64,000 nucleotides of DNA from Spraguea lophii (GCA_001887945.1 LDOQ01000320.1:92713-156712); one strand, 5' to 3'. Shown: positions 21,456 through 31,754, counted from the stretch's first letter. A program made the numbers and translations. Notes: generated by a model from the sequence alone, not told the origin.

Positions 21456-21730
21456 TACATAGTTATTTTAAAATACAATAGAATAAAATTTTAATTATGC
21501 TTCAAAGGTCTATATTATTATTTTATATATTCCTGAATAATCCATATTAATATTTATACTAATATTTATATTTATAATCACACCAATATCTATAATACAT
21601 AAAATATTCATTAAAACATTAATATCTCTATTACCACAATCATATTTATAATTATTACCACATCACTTTGATTTATATTTGTTTCATTGTTTTATTTTTT
21701 GTTTTTATTAAAAACTCTTATAGGGGGCTA

Positions 21731-22654
21731 ATGCACAAAACTCCCATAGACGATGATCTCTATTATGACTCTGACGATAAAAACTATTTATTAACACTTC
21801 CTGAATATGAAAGAGAGGAAATATTATATGAAAGATACAATAAAATAATCAAACTAAAGGAAGAACAAGAATATGAAGAAAAATTAAAAAATATAGATAC
21901 AAATGGTATAAATACAAACATAGAAGAAATAAAACAGATAGATATAATAGAATTCACAGAAGAAGAAATAAAAAAGATGGTAGTAAATAGAGATGTGTTG
22001 GTAAATAATATTTATAGAGGTGATTTTGAAAGATTCATAGGCCAATTTATTAGAATTAATTGTATAAATAAATATGTAATAGGATTAATTACAGATATAA
22101 ATAGAGGAGAGACATATTCTATAAGATATAAACATAAGAATATAAAAACTAATAGACATTTAAAAATAAAGATAAAAAACAAGGAATATGAAAGTGTAGA
22201 AATAAAAAATGTTAGTAATGCATTACCAGAAGAAGATGAAATAAAAGAATTCCAAGATTTTTTCAGTACGTTAGAAATTGAAAAAGAAATACAATTTAAA
22301 AAATATAAAAATACCATAGCATTTTTTACCAGACCACTTACAGATGCAGAAATAACAGAATATCACGTAGAAAAAGAAAAATTTGTACCCAATACGAAAA
22401 GCAGAGTAAAAAGAAAAATAGAATTGATAGCAAAAAGAGATAAATTGGTAGAAAATAGGAAATTTAAAGAAGCAGAAGAAATACAGGATGAAATAGATAA
22501 ATTGGATGGAAATGAAGAAGAGGATGTATGGGCTACAATACACCAAAAGAATAGAAAAACAAATATTTTAAATGCAAAGAAAAATGAAGGTAAAACAAAG
22601 AAAGAAAAAGATGATATCTATAATCCGTGTAGAAGAAGATCTAAATATTTTTAA
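21731..22654 (+). CDS. RTF1: RTF1 (Plus3-domain) subunit of the PAF1 complex
   Basis: The product is about 307 residues. An acidic N-terminus (DDDLYYDSDDKNYLLTLPEYEREEILYERY) is typical of RTF1. It is followed by a Plus3 domain (about 85-210) containing VVNRDVLVNNIYRGDFERFI and VIGLITDINRGETYSIRYK, and by a coiled, Lys/Glu-rich C-terminus (about 225-290). RTF1 links the PAF1 transcription-elongation complex to Spt5 and histone H2B ubiquitination. I start it at 21731 because GGGGGCTA stands directly before that ATG. The 21 hydrophobic codons in front belong to an upstream chance extension. It is much shorter than yeast Rtf1 (558), as expected for microsporidia. Confidence 0.85.
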   Translation: MHKTPIDDDLYYDSDDKNYLLTLPEYEREEILYERYNKIIKLKEEQEYEEKLKNIDTNGINTNIEEIKQIDIIEFTEEEIKKMVVNRDVLVNNIYRGDFERFIGQFIRINCINKYVIGLITDINRGETYSIRYKHKNIKTNRHLKIKIKNKEYESVEIKNVSNALPEEDEIKEFQDFFSTLEIEKEIQFKKYKNTIAFFTRPLTDAEITEYHVEKEKFVPNTKSRVKRKIELIAKRDKLVENRKFKEAEEIQDEIDKLDGNEEEDVWATIHQKNRKTNILNAKKNEGKTKKEKDDIYNPCRRRSKYF

Positions 22655-22819
22655 GTAAATAAAATTTACAATTACTAATATTTATTTAGCATTATATTTA
22701 AATTATATAATGATAATGATATTATAATTATAATATGATTTTAATCTTAATCACTACTATACTATTATTAAACTATATTATCATAATAATAATATTTTTA
22801 TTTTTATTTCCTAATACCC

Positions 22820-22924
22820 ATGGATGAAAATATAAATAATAAAAATAATGTAAATTTAGCAGATGAACTTTCAAAAGAAAATGAATTAAATAATTTTTTA
22901 GATAAATTTATAGAAAGAATGTAA
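22820..22924 (+). CDS. Candidate 34-residue microprotein
   Basis: This is a short frame with the full start signal taccc directly before ATG. It encodes a polar, helical, acidic peptide beginning MDENINNKNNVNLADELSK and ending in a stop at 22922-22924. No membrane segment and no family were recognised. It could be a real small gene, a first exon, or a chance frame; the start signal is the only positive evidence. Confidence 0.4.
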   Translation: MDENINNKNNVNLADELSKENELNNFLDKFIERM

Positions 22925-23280
22925 TTTATTCAACATAATAATAATATTATTATTATAATAATATATAACAATATATATTATCAGATAAAGAATATTTATT
23001 CATTTTATTGTTAACCCTATGAAATATTATTATAATTATTATTAAATATTAAAATTGTATTATCTTTATGATACAACACAAATAATCTTAATCTTAAAAT
23101 ATTTATTATTATTAAATATTTTAATTTTTTATAACCTTGATGATACCGTATTAAGCTTTTATAATAATATATATTATATATTCTTAAAAAGATATAAAAA
23201 ATATAACAACAGAACCTAGAAATTTAAATAGAAAATAAAATAAATATAACAATAAAACTTAGAAAGTAAATTTAATGAAT
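22925..23280. other. A+T-rich spacer between convergent genes
   Basis: It contains runs of aataat and aatattatta and no supported feature. It presumably holds the 3' ends of the convergent transcripts. Confidence 0.5.
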
Positions 23281-25122
23281 TTATTTTAATGTTATATATT
23301 CTTCTTCTATCTCTTTTATTCCATTTTCTGTTATTTCTTTTATTTTATCTAAATCTATATATTTCTTTTGTATTGGTATTGGTGATGTTTTTATAAATCC
23401 TTTGGCTTTAAGCATAAATAATAGAATATGAAAATGTTTTTCAGCAAATGGAGAATCTAATACAATATCAGGAAGTCTGTTTTTTATGTTGGCTATGATA
23501 TTGGAAAGTTCAGATGGTTGAGTATAATTGTTAAGTAGTATTAATATAAATTGTAGGTGTTTGTAAAAATGGGTGAAATTTTCTAGGAGTACTTGGATGT
23601 AGGCTTCTAGGAATATTTTTTTGTTGATTTCTTTCTTTTGTTCTTTTTCTTTTATTTCTTCTACCAGGCGATCCATTTCATCTAAATTCATTAAATGTAC
23701 TTCATCGGTGATATTTCCTACTCTTTTAATATCTTCCATGGTTATTTCATTTTCTGATTCTATCTTAAGTCCTGAAAATGCATTTTTCTTGGAAGTAGTT
23801 TTTTCTTTATTGGTTTTTGGTGTGATAAATGTTTTAACTTTGTCTATCGTGTCAAAAACCATAAATTTTATTCTGTTATCCATATTTTCTACCATATTCT
23901 TTAATTGGTTGATAATTTTTATAACAACGTCTTTTTTATCGCAGTTAACTAATTTTTCTACTGAATTTTCTAAGAGGAAACATAATGTTTCCACACTTTC
24001 TTCATCTGGATTGGTTAGAAGACTGTTTATACACATACTAATAGCTTTGTAGCTTATAATGGTATATGTATACATAAGAGTTATTAAACGTATTGTTCCA
24101 AGGTATCTTTCTCTTCTCTTAGATTTTTCAGTAAATTGTTCTTCTATTAAATTTTGTTCTTCCATTTTTTCTTGGTATGAAAGATTAGATTCTGAAATAC
24201 TGGTCATATCACTCCATTTCTCTTTACTGGCCACAGTTGTCTGACATAATTTTATCAGTGTTGTAAAAAATATTGTTTTAGGTGGATTGGTTCGTATTTC
24301 TTTTTCGGTTTTAAATGTTTTTGATAATTCCTTTATCACGAACGCATATAATTTTGCAAATGTTTTTTCTGAAATAGCTTTTTCATAAAGAATATTTGCC
24401 ATTGTTATCATATCTGCTTCTTCCGCGATTCTCAGTCTTTTTATTCTATCCAATGTTTCTTTTGCATTTGAAATAGCTATTCTATTTAATTCCAATCTAA
24501 ATGTTCTTACGACTTCATCTTTTCTATCATATCTCTTTTTTACCATCCTATTCTTATTATCAGAAAATATTTTATTTTCTATTTTTATTTCAATCTTCTC
24601 TCTTTCCTTTACACCAAATATTTGTTCTAACGTATAAACGTATGGTTTACCAGGAATATTTACCATAACTTGATGTGTAGATTCTTCCACCATTGATTGT
24701 GTATCATCAAGTATCACTGCCTCTTTTCTTTCTTCTTTTAACATATCATCTCTTATTTCTTCCAATATCTCTCCCTTAATTTCCTCTTTTATTATATTTT
24801 TTATCTCACTGTTTATTTCAACTTTGATTTCTTCTCTCTCAACGACCTTTTCTATCTTCACTGCTTTACTTTCTGTATAATGTATTTCCTGACTGTCATC
24901 ACTATCTGAAGAATCCACATATGCATCCATCAATTCTTTTAATGATTTACCTTCACTTGTTTTTAATTCAACACCTTTATTTACTGAAGTAGGTATATCT
25001 AAGAGTGATGATTGTGGTGGAGCACTCTGTGTACGTAGATATGTAGTAGTAAAACTATAATTCGTGGAATCTATAGTTAATAGAGGTTTTTTATTGTAAT
25101 GAATAATACGTTTTATTATCAT
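23281..25122 (-). CDS. eIF4G-like translation initiation scaffold (MIF4G domain)
   Basis: The product is about 613 residues. Residues 163-169 read YTLEQIF, close to the canonical eIF4E-binding motif Y-x4-L-hydrophobic, with Ile in place of Leu. A MIF4G HEAT domain spans about 205-450. It contains ADMITMANILYEKAISEKTF and RERYLGTIRLITLMYTYTII, matching the IFEKAV...GNIRFIGELFK blocks of eIF4G, and EESVETLCFLLENSVEKL. An acidic, Glu/Lys-rich region lies before it. eIF4G joins cap-bound eIF4E to eIF4A and the 40S ribosome. I chose the start at 25122 because CCCCCCTTC precedes that ATG; an ATG at 25173 would add 17 hydrophobic residues without a signal. Confidence 0.8.
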   Translation of the reverse strand: MIIKRIIHYNKKPLLTIDSTNYSFTTTYLRTQSAPPQSSLLDIPTSVNKGVELKTSEGKSLKELMDAYVDSSDSDDSQEIHYTESKAVKIEKVVEREEIKVEINSEIKNIIKEEIKGEILEEIRDDMLKEERKEAVILDDTQSMVEESTHQVMVNIPGKPYVYTLEQIFGVKEREKIEIKIENKIFSDNKNRMVKKRYDRKDEVVRTFRLELNRIAISNAKETLDRIKRLRIAEEADMITMANILYEKAISEKTFAKLYAFVIKELSKTFKTEKEIRTNPPKTIFFTTLIKLCQTTVASKEKWSDMTSISESNLSYQEKMEEQNLIEEQFTEKSKRRERYLGTIRLITLMYTYTIISYKAISMCINSLLTNPDEESVETLCFLLENSVEKLVNCDKKDVVIKIINQLKNMVENMDNRIKFMVFDTIDKVKTFITPKTNKEKTTSKKNAFSGLKIESENEITMEDIKRVGNITDEVHLMNLDEMDRLVEEIKEKEQKKEINKKIFLEAYIQVLLENFTHFYKHLQFILILLNNYTQPSELSNIIANIKNRLPDIVLDSPFAEKHFHILLFMLKAKGFIKTSPIPIQKKYIDLDKIKEITENGIKEIEEEYITLK

Positions 25123-25347
25123 GAAGGGGGGATAATTTTTTATGAGAAAAAATATGTAAAGAAAGTGAAACAAGAAAATTTAAAAAAGATAAAACAAATA
25201 AATTTTAATGTGTATAAATATTTTATAGATAAATTTTAATGTTGTATAAATATTTTAAAAGTAAAAAAATATTTTATAATGTTTTTATTACCTAAAATAA
25301 ATATATGATAAAAATAATTATTCGAACATTAAAATTTATTTAAGATT

Positions 25348-25851
25348 TTATACTTTTAAAAGCTTCTCTTCTTCTGGATTAATTTTTTTATCGCGCATAG
25401 GACATTTTTTTACCTTCTTTTTATCTTTCAAAGGCTTATTACAATTCTTATCGTCATTCAATAAACTTCTATTCATTTTTAAACCTTTATCTTCTTTACA
25501 ATTAATATCTTTAGTTTTCTTTTCTTTTTTAGCATTCATATTCTTAGTTTCATCACAGTAATTCTTATTCTTATTATTTTTATTGTTTTTCTTATCTTTA
25601 TTCTTATTATTAGTTACGTTATTTGGTTTCTTGTTTTTATTCTTATTATCCTTATTCACATTCTTATTCTTATCATCTTTATTATTTACGTTCTTGTTTT
25701 TATTATCATTATTTTTTACAATCTTATCATCTTTATTATCATCTTTATTATTCTTATTTTTGTCATCTTTATTCTTTATATTTTGTACTTTTTCTGTTTT
25801 TACTATATTTGATAATATCATAAGTAAGATAAAATAAAAATATAATAGCAT
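25348..25851 (-). CDS. Lys/Asn-rich predicted secreted protein
   Basis: The product is 167 residues. The first 19 (MLLYFYFILLMILSNIVKT) form a signal peptide. About 30-100 is almost entirely Lys, Asn and Asp in a loose repeat (NKNVNNKDDKNKNVNKDNKN). A C-terminal third with four cysteines is very basic. Highly charged secreted proteins of this kind are often found in microsporidian spore wall or polar tube fractions, but nothing here identifies it. No C-run precedes the ATG. Confidence 0.55.
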   Translation of the reverse strand: MLLYFYFILLMILSNIVKTEKVQNIKNKDDKNKNNKDDNKDDKIVKNNDNKNKNVNNKDDKNKNVNKDNKNKNKKPNNVTNNKNKDKKNNKNNKNKNYCDETKNMNAKKEKKTKDINCKEDKGLKMNRSLLNDDKNCNKPLKDKKKVKKCPMRDKKINPEEEKLLKV

Positions 25852-26419
25852 AGAATATTGTAATAGTTAATATTTATAGTTAAATATATTATTTTAAAAT
25901 ATATAATTGGTATATATTAAAATAATATATTACTTGTTTCTTTATATAGAAAATATATTCTTATAAGTATAATATATTATTATATTATATGTAAAATAGT
26001 TGATATTAGATTATAGGTAAGATATATTATTATTATACTTTAATTGATTATTAATAATAATATTTATAAAATAATATATATTATTATATTCAATTATATT
26101 ATCTTAGAATGTATATTTTATTGCTTATGGATATTTATATTATGAAACATTATATAATTATATATATTATTATATGTCAATAGATTATCTTAGATTATGA
26201 AACATTATATAATTATATATATGATTATATTGGTTATTCATCTATAGGTATTAGTGATAACCTTTAATATCATAAGTGTTATATCATAATTATATCATAC
26301 TTGTTATATGATATATAAATAAAATTTTATTTTCAAATATTTTCTTAAAAATTTAATTATAATTGATAAGATATATAACAATACATGTTATATGATATAT
26401 TTATTGGTTAATAATATAA
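25852..26419. repeat. A+T spacer with a partial direct repeat
   Basis: About 28 bases beginning attatgaaacattatataa occur at 26139-26166 and again at 26194-26221, an offset of about 55. The rest is TA-rich filler without a gene. Confidence 0.5.
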
Positions 26420-26748
26420 TGTGTTTGGTGGTTATAATGTTTTATAAAATCCTAAAGTTGATATGTTTGAATTCTTGACGTGGAAAATTTATAAGAGAAA
26501 ACAAATAAAAATGGATGAAGAAAAAATTTATTGAGTGATAAATTGGTAATTATATGTCTTGTATGATACTTTTAATGTTAAATTAATATAGGGATTAGAT
26601 TGGTAAAATTATTGTCTCGTTATTGAAGTGTGTTTGAGTAATACAATCTCAAAAAGAATTTATAATCTGACTAATATGAGATGGAACATAATAATGTACA
26701 TTATACACGAATATATAACAATATAAAGTATAACTATTATGATATTAA
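26420..26748 (+). mobile_element. tRNA-derived SINE, old copy J, 5' part
   Basis: The plus strand aligns with the family from the tRNA-like head (tatgtttgaattcttgacgtgg stands where other copies have the B box) through cttgtatgat and ctgactaatatgagatgg. The match stops where the Tc1 element begins and appears to resume after it at 28079. The copy is strongly decayed; the call rests on order and spacing of short matches. Confidence 0.45.
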
Positions 26749-28078
26749 TATATAGGGTTTTTCGATCAAATTCGTACGATTTTTCAATCAAATTCGTACG
26801 GTGTCAAAACAATCAAAAATACTTTAAAAAGAATGGAACTTTTTTCAATCAATTTCGCACGGTTTTTCGATCAAATTCGTACGGCCTTAATGAATGAAAA
26901 AAAATACAAAAAAATTGAAGTTGAGACAAGAGAACAAATCCTTTTTTTACACAATAAAGGTATGTCTTATAACAAAATAGGTGAGAAACTGGGATTGGCT
27001 AAATTTACTGCCCAATCTATTATTCAAAAGTTTAATAATAAAAGTGTTTTATCGGTTGAAAAAAGAGGCGGGATAAAAGGTCTAAACTTGGTGATGTCGA
27101 AAGGACATTTATATCTGAGCTTGTTGATGGCAACCCAATAATCACTCTTAAAAAAATAACAGAGAAGGTGAATGAAAGGTTTTTAATATCAGTTTCAACA
27201 TCTACGATTTTCCGAAACCTAAAAAACTTACATTTCTCGTTAAAATCATTAACCATTGTTCCAGTGAATCGAAACACTGCCACAACAATTGAAAAACGTA
27301 GAGAATACGAAGAAAAATCCACACGGTTATCGTATGAAAATTCATCAGAATCATTCGTATTTATAGATGAGGTAGGATTTTCTCTCGCAACTAGAGTTAA
27401 ACGTGGCAGAGCAATTATTGGCCAATCTGCATATGTAGAGGTTGGAGGTGTAAGATCAAAAAGTTACAATTTTATAGCGGCTGTAAATAAGAATACGGTA
27501 ATACATTATAAAAATAATATTAATAATGTAAATGGTATTGATTTTAAAGAATTTTTAAGGGATTTGCATACTATTACTGTTACTAAAGGAATTAATAATC
27601 CAATATATGTTCTTGACAACGCCAGAATACATCATTATAGTGGTGTTATCGATTTAATCTCAGAACTTAATCTTTCGATTTTGTATCTTCCACCATATTC
27701 TCCATTTTTAAATATAATAGAGAATTGTTTTAATAAATGCAAGAACATTATTGGAAGAATGGTGATAAACACACGAGATGAACTTTTTAATCATATTGAT
27801 GAGAGTTTTAATTGTATAACACCTAATGATCTAGCGGGATTTTTTAGGAAAATGTTGAGATATTTACTAAGGTGTAGGAACAATGAAATTATACTTGAAT
27901 AAATTATTTATTCTATTAACGTGTTTTTTTACATATATACTATCTTATAAACTACATTTCTTTTAATATAATTTATGATTTTCAAACCGTACGAAATTGG
28001 TTGAAAAAAGTTCCATTCCTTTTAAAGTATTTTTGATTGTTTTGACATCGTACGAATTTGATTGAAAACCCCTATATA
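26749..28078 (+). mobile_element. Tc1-type DNA transposon with long terminal inverted repeats
   Basis: The element is about 1.3 kb, bounded by TA-rich ends consistent with TA target duplication (tatataggg ... ccctatata). Inverted repeats of about 90-110 bp share gtcaaaacaatcaaaaatac and ggaacttttttcaa. The 22-bp word ttttcRatcaaattcgtacg occurs four times at the left end (26758, 26780, 26842, 26863) but only twice at the right end. These are likely transposase-binding repeats, with extra copies on the left. It contains one frameshifted transposase. Confidence 0.88.
26890..27902 (+). pseudogene. Tc1 transposase (DD34E), single frameshift
   Basis: The first frame (from ATG 26890) encodes the helix-turn-helix DNA-binding region: TREQILFLHNKGMSYNKIG and GLAKFTAQSIIQKF. 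At about 27084 one base appears to be missing, and the reading continues in the next frame as GDVERTFISELVDGNPIITL. Catalytic residues follow: Asp in VFIDEVGF, Asp in VLDNARIHH and Glu in NIIENCF, with 34 residues between the last two. The rest of the protein is undamaged, so the break is recent or could be a sequencing error in a homopolymer-poor spot. Confidence 0.85.
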
Positions 28079-28185
28079 TAGATGGTTAAGTTAATTAATA
28101 CAAGTTATTTGTGTTTTAAAGAACTAATTGTTTTACATCATAGTGATTGCAACTACTCTGAGAATTTTAACCCGAATTAAAGTGT
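28079..28185 (+). mobile_element. tRNA-derived SINE, old copy J, 3' part
   Basis: Directly after the Tc1 element the text ttaattaatacaagtt aligns with the family's cagttagtacaagttt, and the following 80 bases align loosely with the 3' end of copy D. This supports the Tc1 having inserted into an existing SINE. Confidence 0.4.
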
Positions 28186-28272
28186 TATTAAGGCAAATAA
28201 AATATTTGTGTTGTCATTTTCTATTTTAGGATAATATGAATATAACATAAAAGATATGTTTATGGTGTATCC

Positions 28273-28983
28273 ATGTATTTCATATCGAATTTATATTTTA
28301 TCTTTTTAGTTTCTTGTACTTATCAAGAATCATATTCCTCATTACCTCAAACCAATCCAAAAGATATCACAAAATTGGTAAAAACATTATTTGATAGAAA
28401 TTTATCAGACAAGAAAGTCTTACATTATTTACTCTCAACAAAATCCCCATGCGATTTCGTAAATCCTTTTTTATGGCGATTTAAACGCAATGAAAAATTT
28501 CATCGTCTTTGCCGAGAAAAGCTAATTAGCCATTTAAATAAATTCAATCCACCTAAAACACTATTAAAAAATATAGCTGGAAAAAAAGCATACCATACCA
28601 TATATGCTATAAAAAGACTTATGGAGGATTTTTGTTGTATTACTTGGCGTGATTACACTTATGTAGAATATCGTATATTAGATGAAATTGTATGTAATCT
28701 AATAATATGTTTTATTACTACAAAATACGAATGTAATATATTTCAATTAAATATAACAGATATGGATAGTGAATATACACATTATTTATTAAGAATAAAA
28801 AATATAATATTACATTATTACAATAATATAACAATATCGTTTATTTATATAAACCATTTTAAAAGTTTATCTACTATTTTATATGATGAAAGTCGTATTT
28901 TAGTTGCTAAATACTTTAATAGTGTTTTAAAGTTATCAAAAACACTTCAGAAAAAATATGAAGCCGAAATTATGAAGATATAA
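28273..28983 (+). CDS. Predicted secreted protein, unknown function
   Basis: The product is 236 residues. A hydrophobic signal peptide (MYFISNLYFIFLVSCTY) is followed by a predicted helical domain with eight or so cysteines, including SPCDF and DFCCITW. No membrane anchor was seen and no family recognised. The start lacks a C-run (tatccATG). It sits between a Tc1 element and SINE relics, a typical place for lineage-specific genes. Confidence 0.55.
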   Translation: MYFISNLYFIFLVSCTYQESYSSLPQTNPKDITKLVKTLFDRNLSDKKVLHYLLSTKSPCDFVNPFLWRFKRNEKFHRLCREKLISHLNKFNPPKTLLKNIAGKKAYHTIYAIKRLMEDFCCITWRDYTYVEYRILDEIVCNLIICFITTKYECNIFQLNITDMDSEYTHYLLRIKNIILHYYNNITISFIYINHFKSLSTILYDESRILVAKYFNSVLKLSKTLQKKYEAEIMKI

Positions 28984-29344
28984 TAACAAATATCAGGATA
29001 GTAACAGAAAGGAAATAAAAATAATAGTTAAGAAATATTTTTTATTAAAATTTGTATAAGTTATATTTTTTTATCAAAAATATATAAATTTTAAATCTTA
29101 TAATCTGTTTAGTAACTGTAATTATATAAAATATATATTTTAAACATAATTGATATATATATATTTTATTCTTTTAAACAAACATTTTATAATATTGTAA
29201 GTTATATATAAAGTTTTATATAAATATTTATAAGAACCTTTGATGTAGATTTTGGACAGGAAAAATATATATCAATTATAATTATATATTATATTTCAAA
29301 TAATATATTATTACGTGCTTATATTCAGTTTATTGTTAGATTAA
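28984..29344. other. A+T-rich spacer
   Basis: No gene, RNA or repeat was recognised. Confidence 0.45.
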
Positions 29345-29590
29345 TAAAATATTTGATTCGAACCAGTGAAAGTTTATATTATATATAGTTTATTTGTAAG
29401 ATTATGTTAAAAAAATTAAGAAATTATATGAAAAAGAATTAGTAATGTGTATAATACTTAGAATTATAATATTTGATAACATAATTTAAGATATCATTAA
29501 TATATTCATTATAATATTCATCAAATATAACAAATCATAAGTTATGACTGATTGAAAATTTCTATAAATAAAAGTTTCATTATATGTAAG
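29345..29590 (+). mobile_element. tRNA-derived SINE, internally deleted copy G
   Basis: The 3' end (29530-29585) matches other copies well: atttctataaataaaagtttcatt is the family's terminal word. A B-box-like gattcgaacc lies at about 29358. The distance between them is about half that of complete copies, so a central part seems deleted. Confidence 0.6.
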
Positions 29591-29761
29591 GTTAGAAAAT
29601 AAAAATATAATTGGAAGAAGTAATAAAAATGAATCTTAAATAAATTTTCTTATGTTAAAATAATCATATCATTATAAAAACGGAATAATCCATAAACAAT
29701 CCATAGATTAATTTAAAATAAGTTATAAACAATAATTTATTTATCTTAAAATATATTTTGT

Positions 29762-29902
29762 TTATTCTAATTTTTCTGGATGGTCTTTCATTTCCCTACG
29801 TATATTCTCTACTTCTTCTGGAGTAAGTGTTTTTTCACCAATATCATCATTATTATAACATACAACAAAGAAAATATAATTAAAAATAATAAAAATATTC
29901 AT
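29762..29902 (-). CDS. Very small secreted or membrane protein
   Basis: The product is 46 residues when started at the internal ATG 29902, which gives a clean signal peptide (MNIFIIFNYIFFVVCYN) followed by a short charged tail (LTPEEVENIRREMKDHPEKLE). A longer reading from 29968 adds 22 residues. The charged tail looks like real protein rather than A/T noise. No family recognised. Confidence 0.4.
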   Translation of the reverse strand: MNIFIIFNYIFFVVCYNNDDIGEKTLTPEEVENIRREMKDHPEKLE

Positions 29903-29968
29903 TACTCCTATTATTATTTTCTTTTTTATAATGTTACTGTCAAAAATAGAAAATAGAAAAATAACCAA

Positions 29969-30789
29969 TAAAATGTCTTATTTATAAAATATAATATTTT
30001 TATTAAAGGAGAATAATTTATTTTAAATTGAAATAATTAAGATAACACAATATTGTAAATATAAAAAAATAAAATAAGATTTTAAATAATTTTATAAAAC
30101 CAATTAAACTCTCTGTAAATAAATATTTCAAAAAATGTAAAATATAATAAAATAATATGACAATAAAGATGTATAAGTGTAATACAGATGTATATCTTTT
30201 AAAGAGACATACCGGGATGAGAACAGAAATTCTTGTTAGAAAATGGAAATAAGGAGAATAGTTGACAATAAAATATTGTTTAACAAATAAGAGATATATT
30301 TTATCGATCAATATATAAATATTCATTATATAAATAAAATATACCTTTAAATAAAATTAATTCTTTATCTTCTAATATACATAGTTAATAAAATACGTTT
30401 AATTACAATAAAATTAAAATGATATGATTTTCTTATAAATAATTGAATATAAAATAAATAATATATTTTATAGCGTTATAATTGAATATAAAAATATATC
30501 TTAATAACAAATGGATAAATAGTGTTATTTTTATTCTGGTAGAAAACAAAAAAATAATTATAAAAAATTTAATCTTAGATATTTATATCTGAGAGATAAA
30601 TAATTATTTAAGATTAAATAATTATTGAATATTACATCTAAATAATATATTTAATTTATAAAATCATAATAATAAATCAGTGAAAGGGGTTTCCTTCTTC
30701 GGATAGGAAAATAAAAAATATTATATCATTTACAAACGCAATAGACCATTACCTATTAAAGAGAGAAAAGATAATTAACGTAACATATT
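29969..30789. other. A+T-rich spacer, one hydrophobic frame of doubtful value
   Basis: A 102-codon frame at 30018-30326 (minus) is hydrophobic and Phe/Tyr/Ile-rich, which random A+T-rich DNA also gives. It has no start signal. Nothing else was recognised. Confidence 0.4.
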
Positions 30790-31632
30790 TTATTTTCTCA
30801 ATTGTTTTGGTATAACCAAATATCCTATACCTACTAACGCTAAAATAAAAACTATCCACAATAACCACGACACACCCTTTCTTTCTGCTTTTTCTTCTAC
30901 TGGTTTTATTATCGGTTGTTTTTCAATATTATAAAATCTTACTCCAAAAAGATTAAAATCCGAATTTCCTGCTTTATTAGACGATGATATTCCAACGTAA
31001 AAATCTTTTCCCAATCCCGAATTACCAATTTTAAAAATTTCAGTAAATTTTTTCTTCTCTTCCAAACTAACAACCATTTCCCCATTAATATTTTCTATTC
31101 TCATTTTATTTTTTTTATTAAAAATACTTTCTGAAAGCGCTACAGGACTTTTAAAAATATTCATACCTTCCTGATATTCATCATATTTAAGATCCGTACC
31201 ACACGCCACACCAATATACGGCGCTTTACGAACCTTACTTTTTGTAACTATGGCTATCAACACACCAGTAAATTTACCATCCCTTCCAAAACACTCTCCA
31301 TTTTTATACGTTTTATCCTTTGTAATCCATATTGCAAACCCATCTCTCATTTTACTATCTTTATTTAATGCAAAAGTAACATCCATTCTAAAATCATCAC
31401 TAGTAATAGCTTCTTTACTAACCATACCTGCATTACTAGGAGAAAAACAATGTCCTAATCTTGTATATGTCAATCTATCAGAGTATGTAACAATAAAATA
31501 ATCATTATGAAAATTCCAGCGCATATTCCTACCATTATCGTCTACAGCAGGAGAAAATAAACTCTGATTATCTTGCAATCTATATACCGGGCGGAAGGAT
31601 TTTGCATAAAATAACAATATAAAGAAAAACAT
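30790..31632 (-). CDS. L-type (legume-like) lectin, ERGIC-53/VIP36 family
   Basis: The product is 280 residues. A signal peptide (about 1-14) precedes a luminal lectin domain (about 20-235) with MRWNFHNDYFIVTYSDRL, MRDGFAIWITKD, the family's DGFA.W strand, and KFTGVLIAIVTKSK. A single membrane helix (about 254-274) and a five-residue basic tail (KQLRK) follow. L-type lectins are type I cargo receptors that recycle glycoproteins between ER and Golgi. CCCTTC stands before the ATG. The upstream leader is only 122 bp long before a MULE element, so its promoter region was rearranged by that insertion. Confidence 0.8.
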   Translation of the reverse strand: MFFFILLFYAKSFRPVYRLQDNQSLFSPAVDDNGRNMRWNFHNDYFIVTYSDRLTYTRLGHCFSPSNAGMVSKEAITSDDFRMDVTFALNKDSKMRDGFAIWITKDKTYKNGECFGRDGKFTGVLIAIVTKSKVRKAPYIGVACGTDLKYDEYQEGMNIFKSPVALSESIFNKKNKMRIENINGEMVVSLEEKKKFTEIFKIGNSGLGKDFYVGISSSNKAGNSDFNLFGVRFYNIEKQPIIKPVEEKAERKGVSWLLWIVFILALVGIGYLVIPKQLRK

Positions 31633-31675
31633 GAAGGGTATATTTTTAATTTAAAATATAAATATTTAATTAGAT

Positions 31676-31754
31676 GTTATTTTTATTTCTATATGAATTA
31701 TACAATATTTTTATATTTAAATTCATATAATACATATATCCTTTATCTTTATTT
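31676..31754 (+). repeat. 79-bp direct repeat, left copy
   Basis: It is identical over 79 bases to 33232-33310 and ends exactly where the MULE terminal repeat begins. It lies in the 5' leader or promoter of the lectin gene. Confidence 0.95.
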
